From Embiotoca jacksoni (taxonomy: Eukaryota > Chordata > Actinopteri > Embiotocidae), in contig JAKOON010000147.1 in the NCBI GenBank assembly GCA_022577435.1, positions 62,001 through 126,000 of the forward strand: a DNA stretch of 64,000 bases. Direction: 5' to 3'. Position numbers and translations under genes: made by a program. Under the pieces are notes generated by a model that saw only the letters and a list, made by a program, of their open reading frames with translations, had not been told where the DNA came from and ran no database searches. Positions 34,790 through 47,778 of the stretch are shown one piece after another. The first letter of the stretch is position 1. Each line of letters opens with the position of its first letter.

Positions 34790-37156
34790 AAATGGGATAA
34801 ACTACAAGGACAAAGTGGTTTCACGTCACTTTGTGTGGACAATTTCACAGGAAACACAATGTTTCAAAAACAGCCTTATCTCAGCGAGAGAAGCTCAAAA
34901 ACAGCATAAAACTGCATTACAGTGCCACGGCTTAAACTAAGTGTTTACGAACAAATTTCTTCATCAGTACTATGGCAAATGAGATAAACTACTTGGACAA
35001 AGTGGCTTCAAGTCACTTTGTGTGGACAATTTCACAGGAAACACAATGTTTCAAAAACAGCCTTATCTCAGCGAGAGAAGCTCAAATACAGCATAAAACT
35101 GCATTACAGTGCCACGGCTTAAATTAAGTGTTTACGAACAAATTTCTTCATCAGTACTATGGCAAATGGGATAAACTACAAGGACAAAGTGGTTTCACGT
35201 CACTTTGTGTGGACAATTTCACAGGAAACACAATGTTTCAAAAACAGCCTTATCTCAGCGAGAGAAGCTCAAAAACAGCATAAACCTGCATTACAGTGCC
35301 ACGGCTTAAATTAAGTGTTTACGAACAAATTTCTTCATCAGTACTATGGCAAATGGGATAAACTACAAGGACAAAGTGGTTTCACGTCACTTTGTGTGGA
35401 CAATTTCACAGGAAACACAATGTTTCAAAAACAGCCTTATCTCAGCGAGAGATGCTCAAACACAGCATAAAACTGCATTACAGTGCCACGGCTTAAATTA
35501 AGTGTTTACGAACAAATTTCTTCATCAGTACTATGGCAAATGGGATAAACTACAAGGACAAAGTGGTTTCACGTCACTTTGTGTGGACAATTTCACAGGA
35601 AACACAATGTTTCAAAAACAGCCTTATCTCAGCGAGAGAAGCTCAAAAACAGCATAAACCTGCATTACAGTGCCACGGCTTAAGCTCATTGTTTACGAAC
35701 AAATTTTTTCAGACGTACTATGGCAAATGGGATAAAATACATGGACAAAGTGGCTTCAAGTCACTTTGTGTGGACAATTTCACAGGAAACACAATGTTTC
35801 AAAAACAGCCTTATCTCAGCGAGAGAAGCTCAAAAACAGCATAAAACTGCATTACAGTGCCATGGCTTAAACTAAGTGTTTACGAACAAATTTCTTCATC
35901 AGTATTATGGCAAATGAGATAAACTACTTGGACAAAGTGGCTTCAAGTCACTTTGTGTGGACAATTTCACAGGAAACACAATGTTTCAAAAACAGCCTTA
36001 TCTCAGCGAGAGAAGCTCAAATACAGCATAAAACTGCATTATAGTGCCACGGCTTAAACTAAGTGTTTACGAACAAATTTCTTTATCAGCAAATGGGATA
36101 CACTACATGGCCAAAGTGGCTTCACTTTGTATCTGCAATTACACAGAAAACAGCATTTCAAGTCTCACTTTCTCAGCCTAATGTAAAACTGCATCACAGC
36201 GCCACGGCTTAAACTAAGTGTTTACAAACAAGTGTCATACTCAGAACTTTGGCAAATGGGATAAACTACATGGGCAAAGTGGCTTCAAGTCACTTTCTGT
36301 GGACAATTTCACAGGAAACACAATGTTTCAAAAACAGCCTTATCTCAGCGAGAGAAGCTCAAAAACAGCATAAAAATGCATTACAGTGCCACGGCTTAAA
36401 TTAAGTGTTTACGAACAAATTTCTTCATCAGTACTATGGCAAATGGGATAAACTACAAGGACAAAGTGGTTTCACGTCACTTTGTGTGGACAATTTCACA
36501 GGAAACACAATGTTTCAAAAACAGCCTTATCTCAGCGAGAGAAGCTCAAATACAGCATAAAACTGCATTACAGTGCCACGGCTTAAACTAAGTGTTTACG
36601 AACAAATTTCTTTATCAGCAAATGGGATACACTACATGGCCAAAGTGGCTTCACTTTGTATCTGCAATTACACAGAAAACAGCATTTCAAGTCTCACTTT
36701 CTCAGCCTAATGTAAAACAGCATCACAGCGCCACGGCTTAAACTAAGTGTTTACAAACAAGTTTCATACTCAGACCTATGGCAAATGGGATAAACTACAA
36801 GGACAAAGTGGTTTCACGTCACTTTGTGTGGACAATTTCACAGGAAACACAATGTTTCAAAAACAGCCTTATCTCAGCGAGAGAAGCTCAAAAACAGCAT
36901 AAAACTGCATTACAGTGCCACGGCTTAAACTAAGTGTTTACGAACAAATTTCTTCATCAGTACTATGGCAAATGAGATAAACTACTTGGACAAAGTGGCT
37001 TCAAGTCACTTTGTGTGGACAATTTCACAGGAAACACAATGTTTCAAAAACAGCCTTATCTCAGCGAGAGAAGCTCAAATACAGCATAAAACTGCATTAC
37101 AGTGCCACGGCTTAAATTAAGTGTTTACGAACAAATTTCTTCATCAGTACTATGGC
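34790..37156. repeat. Domain 2 rearranged segment between block B and the third trimer run
   Basis: Monomer order here is L2-K, G, K, K (GAGATGCTCAAACACAG near 35,451), then a partial core starting at 35,538 (K, T, G, S1 at 36,091, L1, K) that jumps directly to S2 at 36,620, followed by L2-K and G. The S1-to-S2 interval is only 529 bp against 1,277 bp in the full core, so four monomers are missing. The start at 35,538 lies 2,741 bp after the core at 32,797. Confidence 0.75.
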
Positions 37157-38839
37157 AAATGGGATAAACTACAAGGACAAAGTGGTTTCACGTCACTTTG
37201 TGTGGACAATTTCACAGGAAACACAATGTTTCAAAAACAGCCTTATCTCAGCGAGAGAAGCTCAAAAACAGCATAAACCTGCATTACAGTGCCATGGCTT
37301 AAGCTAATTGTTTACGAACAAATTTTTTCAGACGTACTATGGCAAATGGGATAAAATACATGGACAAAGTGGCTTCATGTCACTTTGTGTGGACAATTTC
37401 ACAGGAAACACAATGTTTCAAAAACAGCCTTATCTCAGTGAGAGAAGCTCAAAAACAGCATAAAACTGCATTACAGTGCCACGGCTTAAACTAAGTGTTT
37501 ACGAACAAATTTCTTCATCAGTACTATGGCAAATGAGATAAACTACTTGGACAAAGTGGTTTCAAGTCACTTTGTGTGGACAATTTCACAGGAAACACAA
37601 TGTTTCAAAAACAGCCTTATCTCAGCGAGAGAAGCTCAAAAACAGCATAAAAATGCATTACAGTGCCACGGCTTAAATTAAGTGTTTACGAACAAATTTC
37701 TTCATCAGTACTATGGCAAATGGGATAAACTACAAGGACAAAGTGGTTTCACGTCACTTTGTGTGGACAATTTCACAGGAAACACAATGTTTCAAAAACA
37801 GCCTTATCTCAGCGAGAGAAGCTCAAAAACAGCATAAACCTGCATTACAGTGCCATGGCTTAAGCTAATTGTTTACGAACAAATTTTTTCAGACGTACTA
37901 TGGCAAATGGGATAAAATACATGGACAAAGTGGCTTCATGTCACTTTGTGTGGACAATTTCACAGGAAACACAATGTTTCAAAAACAGCCTTATCTCAGT
38001 GAGAGAAGCTCAAAAACAGCATAAAACTGCATTACAGTGCCACGGCTTAAACTAAGTGTTTACGAACAAATTTCTTCATCAGTACTATGGCAAATGAGAT
38101 AAACTACTTGGACAAAGTGGTTTCAAGTCACTTTGTGTGGACAATTTCACAGGAAACACAATGTTTCAAAAACAGCCTTATCTCAGCGAGAGAAGCTCAA
38201 AAACAGCATAAAAATGCATTACAGTGCCACGGCTTAAATTAAGTGTTTACGAACAAATTTCTTCATCAGTACTATGGCAAATGGGATAAACTACAAGGAC
38301 AAAGTGGTTTCACGTCACTTTGTGTGGACAATTTCACAGGAAACACAATGTTTCAAAAACAGCCTTATCTCAGCGAGAGAAGCTCAAAAACAGCATAAAC
38401 CTGCATTACAGTGCCATGGCTTAAGCTAATTGTTTACGAACAAATTTTTTCAGACGTACTATGGCAAATGGGATAAAATACATGGACAAAGTGGCTTCAT
38501 GTCACTTTGTGTGGACAATTTCACAGGAAACACAATGTTTCAAAAACAGCCTTATCTCAGTGAGAGAAGCTCAAAAACAGCATAAAACTGCATTACAGTG
38601 CCACGGCTTAAACTAAGTGTTTACGAACAAATTTCTTCATCAGTACTATGGCAAATGAGATAAACTACTTGGACAAAGTGGTTTCAAGTCACTTTGTGTG
38701 GACAATTTCACAGGAAACACAATGTTTCAAAAACAGCCTTATCTCAGCGAGAGAAGCTCAAAAACAGCATAAAAATGCATTACAGTGCCACGGCTTAAAT
38801 TAAGTGTTTACGAACAAATTTCTTCATCAGTACTATGGC
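37157..38839. repeat. 561-bp trimer, 3 tandem copies
   Basis: Units start at 37,157, 37,718 and 38,279 and are followed at 38,840 by the GAGATGCTC K monomer and at 39,027 by the 1,993-bp core. This is the third place where the trimer run sits directly before the core, with a copy number between those of the other two. Confidence 0.88.
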
Positions 38840-39026
38840 AAATGGGATAAACTACAAGGACAAAGTGGTTTCACGTCACTTTGTGTGGACAATTTCACAG
38901 GAAACACAATGTTTCAAAAACAGCCTTATCTCAGCGAGAGATGCTCAAATACAGCATAAAACTGCATTACAGTGCCACGGCTTAAATTAAGTGTTTACGA
39001 ACAAATTTCTTCATCAGTACTATGGC

Positions 39027-41019
39027 AAATGGGATAAACTACAAGGACAAAGTGGTTTCACGTCACTTTGTGTGGACAATTTCACAGGAAACACAATGTT
39101 TCAAAAACAGCCTTATCTCAGCGAGAGAAGCTCAAAAACAGCATAAACCTGCATTACAGTGCCACGGCTTAAGCTCATTGTTTACGAACAAATTTTTTCA
39201 GACGTACTATGGCAAATGGGATAAAATACATGGACAAAGTGGCTTCAAGTCACTTTGTGTGGACAATTTCACAGGAAACACAATGTTTCAAAAACAGCCT
39301 TATCTCAGCGAGAGAAGCTCAAAAACAGCATAAAACTGCATTACAGTGCCATGGCTTAAACTAAGTGTTTACGAACAAATTTCTTCATCAGTATTATGGC
39401 AAATGAGATAAACTACTTGGACAAAGTGGCTTCAAGTCACTTTGTGTGGACAATTTCACAGGAAACACAATGTTTCAAAAACAGCCTTATCTCAGCGAGA
39501 GAAGCTCAAATACAGCATAAAACTGCATTATAGTGCCACGGCTTAAACTAAGTGTTTACGAACAAATTTCTTTATCAGCAAATGGGATACACTACATGGC
39601 CAAAGTGGCTTCACTTTGTATCTGCAATTACACAGAAAACAGCATTTCAAGTCTCACTTTCTCAGCCTAATGTAAAACTGCATCACAGCGCCACGGCTTA
39701 AACTAAGTGTTTACAAACAAGTGTCATACTCAGAACTTTGGCAAATGGGATAAACTACATGGGCAAAGTGGCTTCAAGTCACTTTCTGTGGACAATTTCA
39801 CAGGAAACACAATGTTTCAAAAACAGCCTTATCTCAGCGAGAGAAGCTCAAAAACAGCATAAAAATGCATTACAGTGCCACGGCTTAAATTAAGTGTTTA
39901 CGAACAAATTTCTTCATCAGTACTATGGCAAATGGGATAAACTACAAGGACAAAGTGGTTTCACGTCACTTTGTGTGGACAATTTCACAGGAAACACAAT
40001 GTTTCAAAAACAGCCTTATCTCAGCGAGAGAAGCTCAAATACAGCATAAAACTGCATTACAGTGCCACGGCTTAAATTAAGTGTTTACGAACAAATTTCT
40101 TCATCAGTACTACGGCAAATGGGATAAACTACAAGGACAAAGTGGTTTCACGTCACTTTGTGTGGACAATTTCACAGGAAACACAATGTTTCAAAAACAG
40201 CCTTATCTCAGCGAGAGAAGCTCAAAAACAGCATAAACCTGCATTACAGTGCCACGGCTTAAGCTCATTGTTTACGAACAAATTTTTTCAGACGTACTAT
40301 GGCAAATGGGATAAAAGACATGGACAAAGTGGCTTCAAGTCACTTTGTGTGGACAATTTCACAGGAAACACAATGTTTCAAAAACAGCCTTATCTCAGCG
40401 AGAGAAGCTCAAATACAGCATAAAACTGCATTACAGTGCCACGGCTTAAATTAAGTGTTTACGAACAAATTTCTTCATCAGTACTATGGCAAATGGGATA
40501 AACTACAAGGACAAAGTGGTTTCACATCACTTTGTGTGGACAATTTCACAGGAAACACAATGTTTCAAAAACAGCCTTATCTCAGCGAGAGAAGCTCAAA
40601 AACAGCATAAACCTGCATTACAGTGCCACGGCTTAAATTAAGTGTTTACGAACAAATTTCTTCATCAGTACTATGGCAAATGGGATAAACTACAAGGACA
40701 AAGTGGTTTCACGTCACTTTGTGTGGACAATTTCACAGGAAACACAATGTTTCAAAAACAGCCTTATCTCAGCGAGAGAAGCTCAAATACAGCATAAAAC
40801 TGCATTACAGTGCCACGGCTTAAACTAAGTGTTTACGAACAAATTTCTTTATCAGCAAATGGGATACACTACATGGCCAAAGTGGCTTCACTTTGTATCT
40901 GCAATTACACAGAAAACAGCATTTCAAGTCTCACTTTCTCAGCCTAATGTAAAACAGCATCACAGCGCCACGGCTTAAACTAAGTGTTTACAAACAAGTT
41001 TCATACTCAGACCTATGGC
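39027..41019. repeat. 1,993-bp core unit, third copy
   Basis: Same order and length as the two earlier cores, 6,230 bp after the second. It lacks the private substitutions of the second copy. It is followed by an L2 monomer carrying ACATGAAC rather than ACAAGG, so the right flank differs and belongs to the 716-bp module. Confidence 0.83.
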
Positions 41020-41572
41020 AAATGGGATAAACTACATGAACAAAGTGGTTTCAAGTCACTTTGTGTGGACAATTTCACAGGAAACACAATGTTTCAAAAA
41101 CAGCCTTATCTCAGCGAGAGAAGCTCAAAAACAGCATAAAACTGCATTACAGTTCCACGGCTTAAGCTAATTGTTTACGAACAAATTTTTTCAGACGTAC
41201 TATGGCAAATGGGATAAAAGACATGGACAAAGTGGCTTCAAGTCACTTTGTGTGGACAATTTCACAGGAAACACAATGTTTCAAAAACAGCCTTATCTCA
41301 GCGAGAGAAGCTCAACTACAGCATAAAACTGCATTATAGTGCCACGGCTTAAACTAAGTGTTTACGAACAAATTTCTTCATCAGTACTATGGCAAATGAG
41401 ATAAACTACTTGGACAAAGTGGCTTCAAGTCACTTTGTGTGGACAATTTCACAGGAAACACAATGTTTCAAAAACAGCCTTATCTCAGCGAGAGAAGCTC
41501 AAATACAGCATAAAACTGCATTACAGTGCCACGGCTTAAACTAAGTGTTTACGAACAAATTTCTTTATCAGC
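40857..41572. repeat. 716-bp module, copy 2
   Basis: Same four-monomer order and length as the copy at 29,674, immediately downstream of the third core. It shows no private variants by eye. Confidence 0.85.
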
Positions 41573-42483
41573 AAATGGGATACACTACATGGCCAAAGTG
41601 GCTTCACTTTGTATCTGCAATTACACAGAAAACAGCATTTCAAGTCTCACTTTCTAAGCCTAATGTAAAACTGCATCACAGCGCCACGGCTTAAACTAAG
41701 TGTTTACAAACAAGTGTCATACTCAGAACTTTGGCAAATGGGATAAACTACATGGGCAAAGTGGCTTCAAGTCACTTTCTGTGGACAATTTCACAGGAAA
41801 CACAATGTTTCAAAAACAGCCTTATCTCAGCGAGAGAAGCTCAAAAACAGCATAAAAATGCATTACAGTGCCACGGCTTAAATTAAGTGTTTACGAACAA
41901 ATTTCTTCATCAGTACTATGGCAAATGGGATAAAATACATGGACAAAGTGGCTTCATGTCACTTTGTGTGGACAATTTCACAGGAAACACAATGTTTCAA
42001 AAACAGCCTTATCTCAGTGAGAGAAGCTCAAAAACAGCATAAAACTGCATTACAGTGCCACGGCTTAAACTAAGTGTTTACGAACAAATTTCTTCATCAG
42101 TACTATGGCAAATGAGATAAACTACTTGGACAAAGTGGTTTCAAGTCACTTTGTGTGGACAATTTCACAGGAAACACAATGTTTCAAAAACAGCCTTATC
42201 TCAGCGAGAGAAGCTCAAAAACAGCATAAAAATGCATTACAGTGCCACGGCTTAAATTAAGTGTTTACGAACAAATTTCTTCATCAGTACTATGGCAAAT
42301 GGGATAAACTACAAGGACAAAGTGGTTTCACGTCACTTTGTGTGGACAATTTCACAGGAAACACAATGTTTCAAAAACAGCCTTATCTCAGCGAGAGAAG
42401 CTCAAATACAGCATAAAACTGCATTACAGTGCCACGGCTTAAATTAAGTGTTTACGAACAAATTTCTTCATCAGTACTATGGC
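41573..42483. repeat. S1-L1 segment with a hybrid K/T monomer
   Basis: Order is S1 (TCTAAGCC form), L1, hybrid T, G, K, then the core start at 42,484. The T monomer near 41,923 follows CTTCATCAGTACTATGG, whereas other T monomers follow TTTTTTCAGACGTACTATGG, so a junction lies in this interval. Confidence 0.78.
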
Positions 42484-44321
42484 AAATGGGATAAACTACA
42501 AGGACAAAGTGGTTTCACGTCACTTTGTGTGGACAATTTCACAGGAAACACAATGTTTCAAAAACAGCCTTATCTCAGCGAGAGAAGCTCAAAAACAGCA
42601 TAAACCTGCATTACAGTGCCACGGCTTAAGCTCATTGTTTACGAACAAATTTTTTCAGACGTACTATGGCAAATGGGATAAAATACATGGACAAAGTGGC
42701 TTCAAGTCACTTTGTGTGGACAATTTCACAGGAAACACAATGTTTCAAAAACAGCCTTATCTCAGCGAGAGAAGCTCAAAAACAGCATAAAACTGCATTA
42801 CAGTGCCATGGCTTAAACTAAGTGTTTACGAACAAATTTCTTCATCAGTATTATGGCAAATGAGATAAACTACTTGGACAAAGTGGCTTCAAGTCACTTT
42901 GTGTGGACAATTTCACAGGAAACACAATGTTTCAAAAACAGCCTTATCTCAGCGAGAGAAGCTCAAATACAGCATAAAACTGCATTATAGTGCCACGGCT
43001 TAAACTAAGTGTTTACGAACAAATTTCTTTATCAGCAAATGGGATACACTACATGGCCAAAGTGGCTTCACTTTGTATCTGCAATTACACAGAAAACAGC
43101 ATTTCAAGTCTCACTTTCTCAGCCTAATGTAAAACTGCATCACAGCGCCACGGCTTAAACTAAGTGTTTACAAACAAGTGTCATACTCAGAACTTTGGCA
43201 AATGGGATAAACTACATGGGCAAAGTGGCTTCAAGTCACTTTCTGTGGACAATTTCACAGGAAACACAATGTTTCAAAAACAGCCTTATCTCAGCGAGAG
43301 AAGCTCAAAAACAGCATAAAAATGCATTACAGTGCCACGGCTTAAATTAAGTGTTTACGAACAAATTTCTTCATCAGTACTATGGCAAATGGGATAAACT
43401 ACAAGGACAAAGTGGTTTCACGTCACTTTGTGTGGACAATTTCACAGGAAACACAATGTTTCAAAAACAGCCTTATCTCAGCGAGAGAAGCTCAAATACA
43501 GCATAAAACTGCATTACAGTGCCACGGCTTAAATTAAGTGTTTACGAACAAATTTCTTCATCAGTACTACGGCAAATGGGATAAACTACAAGGACAAAGT
43601 GGTTTCACGTCACTTTGTGTGGACAATTTCACAGGAAACACAATGTTTCAAAAACAGCCTTATCTCAGCGAGAGAAGCTCAAAAACAGCATAAACCTGCA
43701 TTACAGTGCCACGGCTTAAGCTCATTGTTTACGAACAAATTTTTTCAGACGTACTATGGCAAATGGGATAAAATACATGGACAAAGTGGCTTCAAGTCAC
43801 TTTGTGTGGACAATTTCACAGGAAACACAATGTTTCAAAAACAGCCTTATCTCAGCGAGAGAAGCTCAAAAACAGCATAAAACTGCATTACAGTTCCACG
43901 GCTTAAGCTAATTGTTTACGAACAAATTTTTTCAGACGTACTATGGCAAATGGGATAAAAGACATGGACAAAGTGGCTTCAAGTCACTTTGTGTGGACAA
44001 TTTCACAGGAAACACAATGTTTCAAAAACAGCCTTATCTCAGCGAGAGAAGCTCAAAAACAGCATAAAACTGCATTACAGTTCCACGGCTTAAGCTAATT
44101 GTTTACGAACAAATTTTTTCAGACGTACTATGGCAAATGGGATAAAAGACATGGACAAAGTGGCTTCAAGTCACTTTGTGTGGACAATTTCACAGGAAAC
44201 ACAATGTTTCAAAAACAGCCTTATCTCAGCGAGAGAAGCTCAAAAACAGCATAAACCTGCATTACAGTGCCATGGCTTAAGCTAATTGTTTACGAACAAA
44301 TTTTTTCATCAGTACTATGGC
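42484..44321. repeat. 1,838-bp duplicated segment, copy 1
   Basis: Begins with the core order K, T, G, S1 (43,037), L1, K, K(TACGGC), then T, D and D. The two D monomers at 43,948 and 44,135 both follow GTTCCACGG and are adjacent, which is a local 187-bp duplication. The core start recurs at 44,322. Confidence 0.78.
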
Positions 44322-45590
44322 AAATGGGATAAACTACAAGGACAAAGTGGTTTCACGTCACTTTGTGTGGACAATTTCACAGGAAACACAATGTTTCAAA
44401 AACAGCCTTATCTCAGCGAGAGAAGCTCAAAAACAGCATAAACCTGCATTACAGTGCCACGGCTTAAGCTCATTGTTTACGAACAAATTTTTTCAGACGT
44501 ACTATGGCAAATGGGATAAAATACATGGACAAAGTGGCTTCAAGTCACTTTGTGTGGACAATTTCACAGGAAACACAATGTTTCAAAAACAGCCTTATCT
44601 CAGCGAGAGAAGCTCAAAAACAGCATAAAACTGCATTACAGTGCCATGGCTTAAACTAAGTGTTTACGAACAAATTTCTTCATCAGTATTATGGCAAATG
44701 AGATAAACTACTTGGACAAAGTGGCTTCAAGTCACTTTGTGTGGACAATTTCACAGGAAACACAATGTTTCAAAAACAGCCTTATCTCAGCGAGAGAAGC
44801 TCAAATACAGCATAAAACTGCATTATAGTGCCACGGCTTAAACTAAGTGTTTACGAACAAATTTCTTTATCAGCAAATGGGATACACTACATGGCCAAAG
44901 TGGCTTCACTTTGTATCTGCAATTACACAGAAAACAGCATTTCAAGTCTCACTTTCTCAGCCTAATGTAAAACTGCATCACAGCGCCACGGCTTAAACTA
45001 AGTGTTTACAAACAAGTGTCATACTCAGAACTTTGGCAAATGGGATAAACTACATGGGCAAAGTGGCTTCAAGTCACTTTCTGTGGACAATTTCACAGGA
45101 AACACAATGTTTCAAAAACAGCCTTATCTCAGCGAGAGAAGCTCAAAAACAGCATAAAAATGCATTACAGTGCCACGGCTTAAATTAAGTGTTTACGAAC
45201 AAATTTCTTCATCAGTACTATGGCAAATGGGATAAACTACAAGGACAAAGTGGTTTCACGTCACTTTGTGTGGACAATTTCACAGGAAACACAATGTTTC
45301 AAAAACAGCCTTATCTCAGCGAGAGAAGCTCAAATACAGCATAAAACTGCATTACAGTGCCACGGCTTAAATTAAGTGTTTACGAACAAATTTCTTCATC
45401 AGTACTACGGCAAATGGGATAAACTACAAGGACAAAGTGGTTTCACGTCACTTTGTGTGGACAATTTCACAGGAAACACAATGTTTCAAAAACAGCCTTA
45501 TCTCAGCGAGAGAAGCTCAAAAACAGCATAAACCTGCATTACAGTGCCACGGCTTAAACTAAGTGTTTACGAACAAATTTCTTTATCAGC
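44322..45590. repeat. 1,838-bp duplicated segment, partial copy 2
   Basis: Repeats K, T, G, S1 (44,875), L1, K, K(TACGGC) of the preceding segment at an offset of 1,838 bp and then jumps to S2 at 45,591. Its first monomer is entered through a hybrid sequence TTTTTTCATCAGTACTATGG near 44,301. Confidence 0.78.
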
Positions 45591-46306
45591 AAATGGGATA
45601 CACTACATGGCCAAAGTGGCTTCACTTTGTATCTGCAATTACACAGAAAACAGCATTTCAAGTCTCACTTTCTCAGCCTAATGTAAAACAGCATCACAGC
45701 GCCACGGCTTAAACTAAGTGTTTACAAACAAGTTTCATACTCAGACCTATGGCAAATGGGATAAACTACATGGACAAAGTGGCTTCAAGTCACTTTGTGT
45801 GGACAATTTCACAGGAAACACAATGTTTCAAAAACAGCCTTATCTCAGCGAGAGAAGCTCAAAAACAGCATAAAACTGCATTACAGTTCCACGGCTTAAG
45901 CTAATTGTTTACGAACAAATTTTTTCAGACGTACTATGGCAAATGGGATAAAAGACATGGACAAAGTGGCTTCAAGTCACTTTGTGTGGACAATTTCACA
46001 GGAAACACAATGTTTCAAAAACAGCCTTATCTCAGCGAGAGAAGCTCAACTACAGTATAAAACTGCATTATAGTGCCACGGCTTAAACTAAGTGTTTACG
46101 AACAAATTTCTTCATCAGTACTATGGCAAATGAGATAAACTACTTGGACAAAGTGGCTTCAAGTCACTTTGTGTGGACAATTTCACAGGAAACACAATGT
46201 TTCAAAAACAGCCTTATCTCAGCGAGAGAAGCTCAAATACAGCATAAAACTGCATTACAGTGCCACGGCTTAAACTAAGTGTTTACGAACAAATTTCTTT
46301 ATCAGC
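45591..46306. repeat. 716-bp module, copy 3
   Basis: Same length and monomer order, but the L2 monomer reads ACATGGACAAAGTGGCTTC rather than ACATGAACAAAGTGGTTTC, and ACTACAGTATAAAAC near 46,052 is private. It is followed directly by another 716-bp S2-to-S1-sized interval boundary at 46,307. Confidence 0.8.
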
Positions 46307-47778
46307 AAATGGGATACACTACATGGCCAAAGTGGCTTCACTTTGTATCTGCAATTACACAGAAAACAGCATTTCAAGTCTCACTTTCTAAGCCTAATGT
46401 AAAACTGCATCACAGCGCCACGGCTTAAACTAAGTGTTTACAAACAAGTGTCATACTCAGAACTTTGGCAAATGGGATAAACTACATGGGCAAAGTGGCT
46501 TCAAGTCACTTTCTGTGGACAATTTCACAGGAAACACAATGTTTCAAAAACAGCCTTATCTCAGCGAGAGAAGCTCAAAAACAGCATAAAAATGCATTAC
46601 AGTGCCACGGCTTAAATTAAGTGTTTACGAACAAATTTCTTCATCAGTACTATGGCAAATGGGATAAACTACAAGGACAAAGTGGTTTCACGTCACTTTG
46701 TGTGGACAATTTCACAGGAAACACAATGTTTCAAAAACAGCCTTATCTCAGCGAGAGAAGCTCAAAAACAGCATAAAACTGCATTACAGTGCCACGGCTT
46801 AAACTAAGTGTTTACGAACAAATTTCTTCATCAGTACTATGGCAAATGAGATAAACTACTTGGACAAAGTGGCTTCAAGTCACTTTGTGTGGACAATTTC
46901 ACAGGAAACACAATGTTTCAAAAACAGCCTTATCTCAGCGAGAGAAGCTCAAATACAGCATAAAACTGCATTACAGTGCCACGGCTTAAATTAAGTGTTT
47001 ACGAACAAATTTCTTCATCAGTACTATGGCAAATGGGATAAACTACAAGGACAAAGTGGTTTCACGTCACTTTGTGTGGACAATTTCACAGGAAACACAA
47101 TGTTTCAAAAACAGCCTTATCTCAGCGAGAGAAGCTCAAAAACAGCATAAACCTGCATTACAGTGCCATGGCTTAAGCTAATTGTTTACGAACAAATTTT
47201 TTCAGACGTACTATGGCAAATGGGATAAAATACATGGACAAAGTGGCTTCATGTCACTTTGTGTGGACAATTTCACAGGAAACACAATGTTTCAAAAACA
47301 GCCTTATCTCAGTGAGAGAAGCTCAAAAACAGCATAAAACTGCATTACAGTGCCACGGCTTAAACTAAGTGTTTACGAACAAATTTCTTCATCAGTACTA
47401 TGGCAAATGAGATAAACTACTTGGACAAAGTGGTTTCAAGTCACTTTGTGTGGACAATTTCACAGGAAACACAATGTTTCAAAAACAGCCTTATCTCAGC
47501 GAGAGAAGCTCAAAAACAGCATAAAAATGCATTACAGTGCCACGGCTTAAATTAAGTGTTTACGAACAAATTTCTTCATCAGTACTATGGCAAATGGGAT
47601 AAACTACAAGGACAAAGTGGTTTCACGTCACTTTGTGTGGACAATTTCACAGGAAACACAATGTTTCAAAAACAGCCTTATCTCAGCGAGAGAAGCTCAA
47701 ATACAGCATAAAACTGCATTACAGTGCCACGGCTTAAATTAAGTGTTTACGAACAAATTTCTTCATCAGTACTATGGC
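46307..47778. repeat. Domain 2 S1-L1-K-G-K-T-G-K segment
   Basis: Follows the same order as 30,390-31,114 and then one K-T-G trimer (from about 47,030), leading to the core start at 47,779. Here the trimer is present once only, and the K before the core carries AAATACAG but not GATGCTC. Confidence 0.75.

Larger units (their letters stand above)
30024..35297. repeat. Domain 2 large block B
   Basis: Collinear with block A, but with a shorter trimer run and a hybrid monomer at 31,114. Its core copy has private substitutions: TAAACTAACTGT near 33,476, TTAAGTATTTACG near 34,228 and GTTTCCGAAC near 34,603. After about 35,297 the order departs from block A, where a T monomer follows but block B goes to another K monomer. 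Confidence 0.8.
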
